From NCBI GenBank assembly GCA_037349315.1, contig JBAIAC010000040.1, positions 14,960,001 through 15,024,000 of the forward strand: DNA of 64,000 nt, in the 5' to 3' direction. The position numbers and the translations under genes were made by a program. The DNA is from Chelydra serpentina (lineage: Eukaryota; Chordata; Testudines; Chelydridae). Below, piece after piece: positions 23,200 through 35,878 of this stretch (the stretch's first letter is position 1; each line of letters starts with the position of its first letter). The notes under the pieces are model-generated. The model saw only the letters and a program-made list of their open reading frames with translations, did no database searches and was not told where the DNA came from.

Positions 23200-25640
23200 A
23201 TCCACTCATTGGAGAGAAGGAAAATCATGCACACACAGGAAACACGGTAAGAATCTCTCCCTCACTAAACTCCAAGAACACAAAACTCTAGGATTTCAGC
23301 TACTGTTTTCCTTTTCCTCAAAACAAACACCACAAGTATATTAAATACAGATGATTATTTTTATACAATTCTGAGGTTACAATTTTAAATAAAAACCAGA
23401 AATGTTAAAGCTAAGATTCTCATGTGAACTTTAATTCACTGACAATTTACATATTACTAATTAGTCTGTTAAATGTATCTCTTAAAATACAGCATGTGCA
23501 ATGCAGGTGACCTAACAGCTGTATATGAGAAAATTATCTTTTGCATTTCCTGTTTTTAACTCAAAATTTGCCATCTTAATGTTGCATTACTGTAGGCTTT
23601 TGTGTTATAAAAATGCAGTGTTGAAGATGCAAGTTTAAATAAAAAGGGTAGGAAATATAAAACTAATAGCCATAATATACATAGTTTCACCCTCTTACAA
23701 ATATCTGGAACTGAACAAAAATGTTGTTTTGCTGCAGTTCTCACTTATTGACCATTAGAGGCTGCTGCTCCCACTAAAATTATTTGCTTTATGGTATGGT
23801 ATGTTATCAAAATGAATGTCTTACACAGGTTTGTATAGTCGCTCCAGATGTTACCTTATGTTCTCATATCAAATTTTTTCAAGTCTCTGATGACATGCTA
23901 TTTAATTCATACGGCTCCATATGGGTCCTAGATTTTCTTTGAACCTGCTTTCAAAGGTTTAAATCAGGAGGAGGACTTGAGCTACTTCATTGTAAACAAC
24001 TTTTGTAGCCTGACAATTGAGCGTTCTAGAGAACAGTTTGGAAACTATGCCAGACTGTGTACAGGTGCACAGAGTAAAGTGCACTGTACTTGATATCTTT
24101 GTTTAGCTACCCTTTAACACAGAGATAAAGTATATCTTTCTGTTCACTGCCATGTGCATAGTAGAATATTTGAAGCTGATGAGAATAAATTTTATTGGTG
24201 GATGTGGTTAACACTGTGAACTACTTTAAAGTCTAAGAAGACCCTTCAACAAAATTTGTGTTGAGATTTCAGTGTAAACATTGAGACAATAGCATACCAT
24301 ATCTTAAAGATTTATTTTAATTTAGTTTTAATGAAGACGACTCAAGTTAGGTCTAATGTTCAGAAATATCTGGTTTATGAGTGTTTCTCATCTGTTTTTT
24401 TAAATGAAGTTTTAATTAATTACGTTTTATTATTAGTCAGGATAGTTAAGTTACAATTCTTGTTTGGATGCCATGTATGATGCCTGGGATAACTTTGGAT
24501 TTCCTACTTGCTTAGTACGTGGGGAGATAGTTGTTGTACTTGACCAATTTGAACTGTTGCACAATGTAGTGTTTTTTGTGTTGGAATGACAACTTGTTTT
24601 CTGTTTACAGTGTACTCAGATTTATTTATTCATTCAATGAGGAGCCCTTTAACAGTATCTCCCATTGGGAGTCATATTTTTCAGGAAATAAGTCTCTTGC
24701 ATTGTCTCAAAATTTTGAATTTTCTCATTGCATTTCTGAATCTATGGTGTCTGATCACTGATTATGTGATCACCATTAAAGGATGTCTGTCCTGATCTCT
24801 CAGTAGAGTTTATGTAGCGTGTCAGAGGGTGAAATGCTGGTCATGATTTGCTTTCCAGGATTAAACGTTCTCTTCTGAAAGTCATTTCTTCTTTAAATCA
24901 GTCTTCCAGTGTGAGAGGCGTTCACATTTTTGTCAAATGTATTTTGTTTTATGGTTATTTTACAAATTTGAACACAAGTAAATTTAGTGTAAAAGCCTTT
25001 TTTACCAAATAATTCACCCAGCTCCAACCATTTGTCTGCCAGATGCCATCTCCCCACCCCCTAAAACTGCCACTGTGACCTGCAAAGCTACAGAAGCTGA
25101 CTGGAGCCAGAATTAAATGTTTGGGATGCTAAGTGCAAGCCAGTTCTTTCTCGAATACTCCAGCGTTGTCTTCAAAATCAACCCGCTGCACTCCCCTCAG
25201 AGTGAGCCACCAACTCATAACCATAGAGAGAATGATAGCTGTCTGTGATGACAAGTTGTCCAACTGCTCTACCCCCTTTTTCCCAGCAAGCTGTAACCCT
25301 TTCAGCAATGTAAGGACTGAAGAAAATGAACCATAGAGCTTATTTTACTGTTGATGCAAGAGGGTGCTTCAAGCACATACTGTAGTCTCTGTGAACACCC
25401 TCAATTGGAGCATCATTCCTTGACAGAAGCCATTTAAAAACGTATATTTATTATGCCAGTTTTTAGTTAATTTCAATATTTAATTCTTTAAAATCAAGTG
25501 TACAGGTATTGTATATTTATTGCGCTCAAGAAATCACAGACTGTACATAAATGTCAATGGTTTAACTCAACAATTTAATGTACTCTAGTGAAAAACATTG
25601 TTATGAATTTTGTCTCTTTGTTGCACACTTTGTAAGTCTC
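23200..25640. other. Intergenic DNA
   Basis: AT-rich; short frames only. I see no gene, RNA or repeat that I can support. Confidence 0.45.
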
Positions 25641-25644
25641 CACC

Positions 25645-25747
25645 TAGGGTGACCAGATGTCCCAGTTTTATAGGGACAGTCCCGATTTTGGGGTCTTTTT
25701 CTTATATAGGCTCCTATTACCCCCCACTCCCTGTCCTAGTCACCCTA
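25645..25747. mobile_element. Short MITE with 'tagggtgac' ends, 103 bp
   Basis: Left end tagggtgaccagatgtccc and right end agtcaccct(a) are inverted; the interior has ttttatagggacagtcccg. A common turtle repeat by memory. Confidence 0.6.
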
Positions 25748-25849
25748 TCTCCCCCATCCTCTTGGGGCCCAGACTTGCATTCCTTTGAAGTCTGAAATCT
25801 CCAGCTGAAGACGGTGGACGTTTAGGATATGCAAGGAGGTGATATTTTA

Positions 25850-25968
25850 GGGCCAGATTTTCAAAGCGGGGCACCCAGCATGTACCCCATGTGCTGAACT
25901 CCTGAAAATCTGGCCACTTATTTAGATGCCTTAATGGGTGCTGAGCTCTTCTGAGAATTCTGGCCTTA
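25850..25968. repeat. Old palindromic amniote repeat
   Basis: Starts gggccagattttcaaagc, has an inverted ctgaaaatctggcc in the middle and ends with gagaattctggcct. Family not named. Confidence 0.4.
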
Positions 25969-25969
25969 G

Positions 25970-27540
25970 TGTTTAGGAGGCTGAGAGACAATAGTTGTGC
26001 CTTCATTCTGATGCCTGCAGCTCTGCTCTAATGAGCAGTGGTTCTGGGCTAGTAATTAATAGAGGATAGCACTCAGAGGTGTCCTGCCGCTCAGCTGGGT
26101 AACTGCTACAACTGAGTCCTCAGCAACAACCAGGCGCTTTTCTGTTCTCTCCTCCCTTCTTACCTTTAACCCTATATAGAAATCGGTGACTATTCTCTGC
26201 AGTCTACACTGGGGAGCTCGTTTTCTGAGATGAGGTTAACATTAGGGGGAAATCCTGCTGCTTTTTTGCGCTAACTTCTCCCTGGCAGCCAATGATCTCT
26301 CTACAGCTCAGCTCAGTTTGTATGTAGCTGCTGTAGCAGAGATTTCTGTAGTGGGTCCTGAGCTAGCTAGCACTAGCAGCTTCCCACAGGGGCTAGGAGG
26401 AATCAGCAGTCATTCCCCAACTCCGGATGCCAAAAGATTCCTTAACCTTTTTCCTGGCAAGTTCTGCTGCCCATTGTCCAGTTCTAGTTCTGAGAGCAGC
26501 AAAGCAGGAGGAGGACGAGCACAGAAGGACATGGGAAAGCCCTCTATGCTAATGACTAGAAACCTTTTTATTGTTAACCCTTTCTTTTCCTGCTGTGCCA
26601 GAGCAATTAAAAGAGAATTGTTAACAACGAATCTCTGTTTCCTAACACAAAATCATTTTTATCTCCCCTCTTTTAACAGCAAATCTGGGTAGACTAACCT
26701 CGTTGTTTTTGCTGCAGAGGCAATCTGGAGAGCTCTGATGAAATGTAGTGCTAGCAGCGTGAGCTGTGTACAGCCTGTGCACACAACTTCCCACCCCGAT
26801 GGGGTAGCCATAGCAACTCTGGCAGACTCTCCACAACAGACAAACCCATATTCCAGGTTTAAAGAGTACCTAGGATGCAGTTCATTGCAGGTTGGGAGTC
26901 AAATGCATCTGATTACAGCCATTATTGTAACTGTCTAAGGTAAAGCCCTTTTAAAAGTAAAAACTTAGCGTCCAACCTGTGTTGGGGTATCTGGGTATTT
27001 CCATTTATACTTGATCCCTGTACTATATAAATCAGAAATGTTACTACTAAAGACAACACTATATATTTTCCTTGTCCTTAGGAATAAAGGAAACAGGTGG
27101 CTTGAGTGGGTAGATAGTATCAGACTATTTCACACTCATAATCTCTTTCATTCCAAAGGGTCCCCAAACCAAAGCCTTTCACAACCCCCAGAGAGTGCCT
27201 CCCCCCTGGCTGCTCTACACTGCTTTCCCTGTTGAATTCAAAGGTGGTTTTGGTGTTTTTTTGGGGATGTTCCAACAATATTTTATTTAAGAGTATACAA
27301 TATGGCAGCATTAAGATTAAAGTAAAAAACAAGACATATGTATAACTGATTTACCCAATTCCTAAAACAGACCCACTAACAAGAGGAGCCAATTATGTTG
27401 GTGACAGAACGGTAAACTTGGTGACCATCTTTCTTTAGTGCTTAAGCTCCCTCAGGAGGATGGAAAAAGGAGAGAAACCTCACAAAACGGGAGAGGTGCC
27501 CAGTGCTTGGAAGGGGGAAACTCAGGAAGAAGAACATACT
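25970..27540. other. Intergenic DNA
   Basis: A 124-codon plus frame at 26318-26692 lacks any domain or splice context. Nothing else recognised. Confidence 0.4.
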
Positions 27541-27544
27541 GGCT

Positions 27545-27635
27545 CACTGTGTTTGAATAGTGCCCAGCACAATGGGACTTCAGTTTCAGTCGAGGTTCCT
27601 AGGTGCAATTGTAATAAAAATAATAATATAATTGT
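27545..27635 (+). repeat. L2/L3-type LINE 3' tail
   Basis: aatagtgcccagcacaatgg, then cctaggtgcaattgtaataa and (ATA)n; same family as 21905-22035. Confidence 0.5.
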
Positions 27636-27759
27636 GACAGAGATGGCAATTTCCTGCAATATTCTGGACAAATTTAGGTAAATCAAGTTACATTTGACTG
27701 AATTAAATTTAAGTATTTTAGTTCATTCTGTTAAAATGCAAATATTTATGTATCATTGT

Positions 27760-28310
27760 GGAATTTTATGTAAGGCCTTTAAGGAGGAGACCTGATTAAT
27801 GTAAAACCCTGGGAAGTGTTATAAGCTTCAAAGGACTATCTGAAACAACATGAGCTTTTTAAAGTTAAGTGGATTTCTCTACAGGGAGGTGTATGCAAAT
27901 ATAAACTCTTCCAGGTAAGCAAGAATTCAGCCTTTGAAGCTTTGCATGGAGGAGGGGACTTTTTGTCTGCTGATCTCCTGTTAAATGAGGACAGATCAAA
28001 AAGGCCCAAACTGTATAAAAGAGTGACTCACAGATTCATGGGTGTGCTTGTTTCTGAGCTAATAGCTGATATGAATTTGGGAGTACAGAAAAACCCGTTG
28101 GTGGGATTTGAAGCACTGTTCACCTACCAGAGCCCTTGTTGGAGTTGGGGTGATCTCTGGTAAACATATTAGCATCCATGTAGGTTCTTTTAGTGTTTGT
28201 AGTGTGTTTTCTTTGTAATGCCTTCACCTTAACCATAAATGTACATACCTAAAAAAAGCTGTGTGATCACTTATAACTGTGGTAGTTACACTGTTTATAG
28301 CTTTCAAAAA
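27760..28310 (+). repeat. Probable solo LTR
   Basis: TATA-like ctgtataaaagagtgac at about 28010 and a later gtaatgccttcacc...aaatgtacat polyadenylation-like stretch. Resembles turtle ERV LTRs by memory. No internal retroviral genes adjoin it and no TSD was found. Confidence 0.4.
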
Positions 28311-29285
28311 GTAAGCAAAGTGTAGACATAGGCCTGTTTAGGTGGTCTGCCTTGCTGGGGGAATACAACAGTGTAGGCAGGAAACTGTGCAGCCTAGAAA
28401 TATCTTGGCCAGGAGAAAGAGACCTGTGTCCAGAAGCTTAAGAGTGGATGCTTTTGTTGGACCATAGAGGGGGAATATAGATGCAGATGCCCTGAATGGT
28501 AATAATAATAATAAATAAACAATAATAAACCTTGACATTAACTACTGAAACTCAACTCATGCCGCCATAAAACTAGATTTTCTTTGGATTAATAAGGAAA
28601 GGGGTGATTTTTCAGAGCTACTGCTCTTCTGTGTAAAAGGACATTGATTTAAAAACATTTCCTTCAGAATGTCCGTAAGAAAGAGATGTGATAATAGCAT
28701 AGCTAAAACAACAATTTAATAGATTAAAAAGTAACATGCAGGATTGACTCACTGACCTAGAACTCAGACTGAAAAATCTTGAAGATAAAGAAATTTAGGC
28801 ATCCATGTTCAATTATGTGGGAAGGCTAATGGATTTAGAGGTGAATCGATGTGTTTGTGTGTGTGTGTGTTTTGGTAGAGATCCGGTGTCAGAAGCTCTT
28901 TATACCATTTGGAACATTTCAATTCAATGGATACTTAACTTTCAGGTCACAAATATTCCAATGTTTTTGTTTGTATTCCTATGCTTAAAAATCCCCTCAA
29001 TAATTTATTAAAGTGTAGTTGAAAGTAAAGAGATGAAGAGTTGAGTAGAAAGTATTCTATGCATATAAAACCCAGATAGCACAATTGTTTAAAATGATGC
29101 TACACTGCAAGACTCTGTCTGCTTTATTAACACGAGTTGGGAGAATTGGGTTTGCACAAACAGGTATTCATACAAATAAGTGCTACCTAACTTGTGGTCC
29201 TCAGTGCTCTTCTAAGCTGTGTCTTTTGACTCAAAGGTCACTGTGTTCACAAACTGTGTTTGATTTTAAATTCCCAATGTGTTCC
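28311..29285. other. Intergenic DNA
   Basis: Contains an (AAT)n run near 28501-28530 and a short (GT)n at 28853-28870. No gene. Confidence 0.45.
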
Positions 29286-29289
29286 CTGA

Positions 29290-29590
29290 GCTGTACTGTG
29301 TGTTTTTTAAACTGCAGTGTTTGAATCAGTCTCATCACTCCGGGTGGAGGTTGGGGTATGCTTCCTCCTCAGTTCTTCACACCTCCTCCCCTGCAGCTGC
29401 AGAAGAAATACTGATATGATCAGAGAGTACTCTGTGTAACTGGTGTCCATCCGGCCGAGCATTTGCACTTCCTTTGTGTGAACTGAGTAGTGTTGTTTGT
29501 TGCTCTTTGAACATTGTAAAATAGTTTGTTTGGCCTGCAGTCTGAAAAGGAGGAACAGCAGTGAGATAGGGATTTGTATAGGGAAGTCAT
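29290..29590 (+). repeat. Unnamed interspersed repeat, copy 2
   Basis: Diverged partner of 19195-19500, sharing cctcccctgcag, 'gaactgagtagtgttg' and the closing 'agtgagatag' stretch. Confidence 0.45.
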
Positions 29591-30084
29591 CTCAGATAGA
29601 ATAGGAGAGGATGAGGTGGAATCTAAGAATGAAAAACAGCACAAAGGACACACAAATGGAACAGCACTTTTTGGTACTGTTGTATCTGTCATGTGTAAGA
29701 AATATCCACAGTGTTATCCTATTCAGTTATCTAGTCAACATTTCCCATGACACACATATGGGAGTGTTGTGGTTACAGTATGATGAAGAATTCCAAATAA
29801 GGGCTGCTGAAGACTGCTCCATGCCCTTGGACACACTTGACAATGATTTATGACTTAAATGGATGACATCATCTAAGCCTGTAATGCTGTCTTAGATACA
29901 GTAGTCTGCTGATTAACCAGTCACTGATTAAGGCAGACATACAAAAGCTGCCCTGGTGAGCTTACAATGGGGGTTAAATAATTTTTCTCCATTTGCCATT
30001 AACAGCGAAAATGCTACTAATGTGGGGAGCAACACAGATCCGCTAGGAGCTACACAGTGAAAGGGCTGAAGGTTATGGTTCACA

Positions 30085-30255
30085 AATTCCGTTCCCCATG
30101 CTCCCCAAATTCTGCTCCTTTCTACTAAGGATAAAGATTACTCTGTGCAAGAAACAATCTTTCTTAGGAGGTGATCCCAGACTGTGGAACAAACTCAGAG
30201 AAGAACTCAGAACCACCACAAATCATATCTCCTTCCATTCCATTAGCCTTTTTAG
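30085..30255 (+). pseudogene. L2-type LINE ORF2 C-terminus fragment
   Basis: Encodes GDPRLWNKLREELRTTT...ISFHSISLF, the L2 pattern (G/A)PRLWNxLPxxLR. Short and truncated. Confidence 0.55.
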
Positions 30256-30261
30256 CAACTG

Positions 30262-30750
30262 CGTCATATTGTTGACTCATATTCAATTAATGATCCACTA
30301 TCACCCCACATCCTTTTCAGCAGTACTACCCCCTAACCAGTTATTTTTAATTTTGTAGGTATACATTTGATTTTTTCCTTCCTAAGTGAAGTACTTTGCA
30401 CTTGTCTTTATTTAATTTCATCTTCTTGTATTCAGACCAATTCTCCAGTTTGTCAATGTCATTTTGAATTCTAATCCTGTCCTCCAAAGTGCTTGCATCC
30501 CCTGCCAGTTTAGTCTCTTTCTCCTAATGTATTTATAGAGCCTCTTCATATTGCCTTTTATGGCCTCTGCTATGTGTAACTCATTTTGTGCCTTAGCCTT
30601 TCTGATTTTGTCCCTACATGCATGTACTATTCTTTTGTACTTCTCCTTCGAAATTTGTCCATTTTTCCACTTTCTGTAGGCTTCCTTTTTGATTGTCAGG
30701 TAATTAAAGAACTCCTGATGAAGCCATATTGGCCTCTTCCTATCTTTTCT
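30262..30750 (-). mobile_element. CR1 LINE ORF2 fragment with internal deletion
   Basis: Minus strand reads first a linker-type segment ([20 protein letters not shown], then KAKAQNELH, then [14 protein letters not shown]), and, after a deletion near 30520, the downstream segment [17 protein letters not shown]...KDKCKVLHLGRKKS. Both are CR1 ORF2. Broken; the 3' tail is missing. Confidence 0.85.
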
Positions 30751-30954
30751 TCAAATCAGGATCGTATGCCCTAGAATTATGCTATAATTCCGTAGGCAAC
30801 ATAAGGATTATGTGACAGGGTGACAGGTGCTACAACCTTGCACAAAAATGCTGAACAATTCTGTTGTCCGACTCTGGAAGCCAGAATTATACTTGTACTT
30901 TAATTAGATGAGTTATTTCTGTGTTTTATAAAGGTTGTGAAAACCCACAAAACT

Positions 30955-31500
30955 TTGATCCCAAGATAAATTTTTTGTTTAAATCCAAACAGTGGTTATT
31001 GTAATGCATATGACAGTCAGGACAGTGAAGCATTTAGACAGAAAATATTTATTCCCTTGTAAATGTTAACAAATGGGAAGTTTATCCAAGCAGTTCTTTT
31101 ATTACAAGGTATACTTCAATCAGAGAGGGGAGCACAAACCCATAATAATTTATTCTGAGGTAAAATTCAGTCAGTAGTTTGAAGTGGGGGACTTTTCCCC
31201 CTCAGATAAATGTTTGGTGGGGGTTGGGAATTTAAGCCATGAACACTTTTGGTTCTGAGGTAAATTGTAGTCAGGTAGTTAGCAAGAGAACCAAAATGTT
31301 GTGATTTCACACATCAGTGTCAGTCAGCAGATCAGTTAAGCAAAGAACTCCCCGAAACAACACAAATAGTGTTCTGAAGTATATTTTAGTGAGGGAGACA
31401 GTTATTTAAATCACAATTTTATTCTGAGGTACATTTTCATCACCAGGGAGTTTTAATGTAGAAACACTGTTATCCTGAGGTAAATGTTAATCAGATCAGA
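30955..31500. repeat. Degenerate ~53-bp tandem array, copy A
   Basis: About 10-11 units marked by variants of 'tctgaggtaaattttagtcag' at roughly 31054, 31104, 31154, 31202, 31255, 31310, 31375, 31425 and 31474. Paired with copy B. Confidence 0.75.
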
Positions 31501-31805
31501 AAATGTAATGCACAAACACCTGTCTTTTAGAAACTGGCTGCTCTTTGAGAACCCACCCCTCTCCTGTCTGTGGAGAGCAAGAAGTCTTAATGGAGATATG
31601 CGGAGCAATAATTGATTCAAACCCAGGTCAAACCCCAACTGTCAATCCAAACTATTGTCCCCTCTCCTGCCTGCCTTCCCTCCTCCCCCACACAAATGCG
31701 TGGATTCAGATGTTTTAACTCACATTTATTCTATCAACACCACATCAGTTCTACATAAATGTTCAGACCCATACATGCCCCTTTTAGAAACCCACAATGT
31801 ACATT
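31035..31805. repeat. Segmental duplication, left copy
   Basis: Order and sequence match 32600-33375 at an offset of about 1.57 kb, including the tandem array, 'tttgagaacccacccc', 'gagatgcgg', and 'acatgccccttttagaaacc'-like ends. Confidence 0.8.
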
Positions 31806-31809
31806 CTCT

Positions 31810-32525
31810 TCTTTCAGTCTGCCAGCAGTTCTCTGCTATAAAGTGGAGTGGACTACTCCTTGATGCCTTCCTTGCAGAGGGTTTTAGGCCCTTCCTTCTC
31901 TCTCCACTATTACCATAATGTATCCTCATATTAATAGATATCTGGGGTGATCTACTGGAATCACAATCTAATGTCAATCACTGCCAAATCCTAATACAAC
32001 CAATGTTCAGTGCAAATAAAGGGTTATTTTTCTCCTGAAAATGTCTTCATCTCCACTGAATTGCCCTTGAAATTTCAGCTTTTCTAATCTTTTCTAACCT
32101 GATACAGGCCTAAGAGAGACACATCGACTATGAGAGAGACAATGCGGGTGAGGTAATGTCTTTTATTGGACCAACTTCCATTGGTGAGAGAGAGAAGCTT
32201 TCGAAGAAGCTGTAGAAAGGCTCTGTGTAAGCTCTTTGCTGCATGACAAGCATGGCTTCTGTGCTTCAGTCACTTGACTGGTAACTTGAGTCCTGAGAGC
32301 AAAGAAGTTCCTATAAACTGTATTAATCATGCCTGTATTGGATGAGATACATTCACACTAAACTCCCAAGTCTTATCCCGGCTCATGGAGCAGAACTGTA
32401 CTGTACTGGTACATTTTGTTGAGTTTACCAAACATTAAAAATAAAAATGGAGGAGGATGGGCACGTGAGCCTAGGCCTGGTTTGACATGAGTAACTGTCA
32501 AGTAAACCCCAAGAAAGCCCAAACA
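31810..32525. other. Spacer between the duplicated blocks
   Basis: Holds an unnamed interspersed repeat at 32110-32245 and otherwise nothing I can assign. Confidence 0.4.
32110..32245. repeat. Unnamed interspersed repeat (tattggaccaac family)
   Basis: gggtgaggtaatgtctttta, ttggaccaacttccattggt and gagagaagctttcgaagaag. A second copy lies at 40868-40955. Common in turtles by memory; class uncertain. Confidence 0.5.
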
Positions 32526-33130
32526 ACTTTTATTATGAGGTAAATTGTGTCAAGGCAGGGGAAGAATTTAAATGACAAAACACTTTCTCTCAGGTAAAGG
32601 TTAATTCAGGGGGCAGTTTAACCTACAAACATGTTTTTTCTCAGGTGGTAAATGTTAATGAGGGAGTAGTTTAGCCAAAAAATATTTATATTCTGAGGTA
32701 AAGTTCAGTTAGAGAGGAGAGCTGAAACCCATAACTAATTGATTCTGAAATCAAGTTTAGTCTTGAGGTCGAGAAGGAGGACATCTTCCCTCAGATAAAT
32801 GTTTGCTGGGTGATGGAAACTTAAGCCACAAACACTTTGATTCTGAGGTAAATTTTAGTCAGGTAGTTAGCAGGGGAACCACAATGCTTTGATATTTTTC
32901 ATCGGGTATATGTCAGTCAGCTAAGGAAAAAAGAAAAACAACAACGAAAAACAGTTTTGTGAAGTATATTTTAGTGAGGGAGAAAGCAGTTTAAGCCACA
33001 AACAATTTTATTCTGAGGTACATTTTCATCACCAGGGATTTTTAATCTAGAAGCACTGTTATCCTAAGGTAAATATTAATTAGGGCAGAAAAGATAATGC
33101 ACAAATACCTGTCTGAGATTTAGAAACTAG
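32525..33130. repeat. Degenerate ~53-bp tandem array, copy B
   Basis: About 11 units with the marker motif near 32536, 32590, 32640, 32693, 32743, 32796, 32842, 32900, 32955, 33013 and 33063, spacing 46-58 bases. Confidence 0.78.
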
Positions 33131-33375
33131 CTATTCTTTGAGAACCCACCCCACTCCTTTTTTTTTTTTGGAGCAAGAAGCTTTAAGGGAGAGATGCGGG
33201 GTAATAAATGTCAGGCCCCTCCTGCCCTTCTAACTTCTCTTCCATCTCCTCCCCCTTCCTGAATATCATGGACTGAAAACTTCTGATTCAGACTTATATT
33301 TTCAAGACACATTTATAAGCGCACAGATATTCAGACCAATATACACCCCTTTTAGAAGCCTACATTGCACATGAA
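32600..33375. repeat. Segmental duplication, right copy
   Basis: Partner of 31035-31805; shows a T-run at 33160-33171 not present in the left copy. Confidence 0.8.
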
Positions 33376-33379
33376 AGTG

Positions 33380-34600
33380 TCACAGGTACTTTTGAAAAAT
33401 CTATTTAAAATACTAAGGAAATTCCCAATTTAAAAATGTAATTAGTGTGAACTAGAGATTGTAAATATTTAACATTACTTATGAGAATATTCCCCAAGGA
33501 ATATGTTGTTGTTTCCTCAAAAATAGAAAATAATAATTTTAAAATGCAGAATGCTCAGAAATGAACAGTTAAGGTCATGCAAGGCCACGTATAATGTGGT
33601 ATAAAGGCCATTTTGCTTTTATCAGATTACGTTGGCCCCAAAGTTATGGTTCTGTTAACATTTGCACAAACAAATAATCATAAAGATATACAATCTTATC
33701 TTGGGAATAAGACTGCAACCCCTCTGCTAAAATAAAGTAAGAAAGTACATAATTAGTAACTCTGTAGTTCTCTGTTACCATAAAAATCACTGGTAGTTTA
33801 ATCTGCCACACTGTTTTGTTTTATATGCACAGATGTGATTAAAACAATGAGACTATCCAAACTCCTATAATCTTCCAGTAGATACAATGAGATTACACAT
33901 ACTTCTGAAGTCTTCTGTAGTGGGAACAAGATTAAATACATTTAAAATAGCTGCACAGGTCACACACATAACCATACATGTTTAGTGAAATTCTTTTATA
34001 TTAATCTCTTTAAGAGCATACAAGTCTTTTGAACCAATATATGTCTCATTAATGATTGGCAAATTTTAGTGTATATATATTTTAAAATCTTTTTGTGGGT
34101 ATCATTGTAGGTGGCATTTCTACATGTAAGAATTACTTCCAGACAAGAGACTCAGACCAAGAGTAAACCTTTTTGTTCTTGTTAAGAGCTCCCCACTAAA
34201 TACTGTCTCACAATAACAACAATTCAGTCTTTCTTCAAGAGTTAACTTTTCTGCTCACATGTTAAAGAAGTAACAGATGTAAAAATCAAACATAATAGCG
34301 CCATCTGGTGACTCCCCAAATTAATATATTCTCTGCATCTTACTTAGTTGAGGAAAGCGCATAATATCCTGCTTTTGTGTGTGTTATTTCCTTAAGGGCC
34401 TGATCTAGTAAAAGACTGGCTAACTGCCTGACAAATATTTAACAGGGCTCCAAAAATATGACACAGGGCAGAAATCCAAGAATTATACTAAGAGCCTGCT
34501 TCTGCTCTTTTTGCACACACAGGTAAATGAATGGCACACACAGAAGTGAATAACACACAGTTAAGTGAATAACAAGCTAGTTTTTAAAAGTTCTTGTTGA
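33380..34600. other. Intergenic DNA
   Basis: AT-rich, no gene. Nothing further assigned. Confidence 0.45.
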
Positions 34601-34604
34601 CAGT

Positions 34605-35595
34605 TGTGTAATAATCACCTCTGACGCATGGCTAGAAAGGGTTAAACATCCTGAAAAATTAATAACCCACAGAAGACATGTGGGGAGATAATGTTTGTGT
34701 TTTTGTGCATTTACATATGTATGAGTAGGGTCAACAATGTAATCAACTGTCCCTGTCTATGCTGTATTCTGATAATTCAGAGGTCAAAAGAAAATCCTAG
34801 CATTTAAATGAATTGTAAACACGGGATATCTTGGTATTCATCTCTCTTTGAAATGTACTGTGAATGGTGGAGGAAAAAGAAAATGGCTTTATGTTAATTC
34901 GTATAGCTAAGTACTGGTGATGGACCTCCTTCAAAGTCATCCTAACTACCTTTTGTTCCGTGAGGAAATCCCAACTTGTCAGAGAGGACATGAAATTGTA
35001 TAAAAGATCCTTGGGTCCTGATTTTGTTATCTCAGATCTGCTTAGACTTCATCAGGGGAAGTTTGAGTTGCAAGACTGAGGTCCCAGTTATGCTGGTACG
35101 CCCTGAATATGAGATTTGGACAGTGGACTTAACTGAATTCTAAAGGAACCATACTCTCTCTCTTTTTGTTTTGTAATAAATTTTAGTTTAGTTAATAAGA
35201 ATTGGCTGTAGCATATATTTGGGTAAGATCTGAAACATTCATTAACCTGGAAGGTAATGTGTCCGATCCTTTGGGATTGGTAGAACCTTTTATTTTATAT
35301 AATTAAATAAGGTTTACAGAAATTTTCATCATATTTGACGTGGGTACCTGGATGGAGGTCTGAGACTGGATCTCTTTAAGGGAACTGTGTTGTTTGGACT
35401 TCTGAGTAACTAGTAAGGTAATAAAGAAGCTGTTTTATGGTGGTTTCGTAAATCTAAGTATTGGAATATCCACCAGCTTTTTGGGGTTTGGCTGCCCCAT
35501 TCTTTGCAGTTCACCCTAATTGAGTGACCACAGCTGGCTCCCCACTAGGACCCCCATCATAGTGGCATAGTCATGCTTGGATATCCATTATCACA
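34605..35595 (+). repeat. Probable solo LTR of an endogenous retrovirus
   Basis: About 1 kb starting TGTAATAATCACC and ending ...ATTATCACA, with a TATA-like attgtataaaagatcc at about 34996 and a gtaataaatttt polyadenylation signal at about 35175. No internal gag/pol/env lies beside it and no clean TSD was read. Old and noncoding. Confidence 0.5.
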
Positions 35596-35704
35596 GGTTA
35601 ATTGGGATTTTTGGATCAGAACTACACGCGTGTCAAAATTTAATGTTTATATTGGAGAATTTAAGGGTTAAAAATCAGTTACAGTGAGTGACCCGTGATG
35701 GAGA

Positions 35705-35860
35705 TCCTGACAGAAAAAGCCATGCATCCGATGAAGTGGGTACTAACCCACGAAAGCTTATGCTGAAATAAATTTGTTAGTCTCTAAGGTGCTACAAGTT
35801 TTTCTTTCTTATTTTCATTTTGCTGACACAGACTAACACGGCTACTACACTGAAACCTGT
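35705..35860 (-). mobile_element. Turtle tRNA-derived SINE
   Basis: cccacgaaagcttatgctg, aataaatttgttagtctc and the Pol III head reverse complement gacacagactaacacggc. It ends about 20 bases before the coiled-coil ORF. Confidence 0.85.
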
Positions 35861-35878
35861 AAGAAATGAAAGCTGTAA

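Noticed and set aside
26318..26692. 124-codon ORF considered as a MORN3 upstream exon or separate gene
   Set aside because: No homology I can see, and on the strand opposite to MORN3.
30955..33130. Regularly spaced repeats resembling a CRISPR array
   Set aside because: Units are degenerate and contiguous with no constant repeat/unique spacer pattern, and the DNA is vertebrate.
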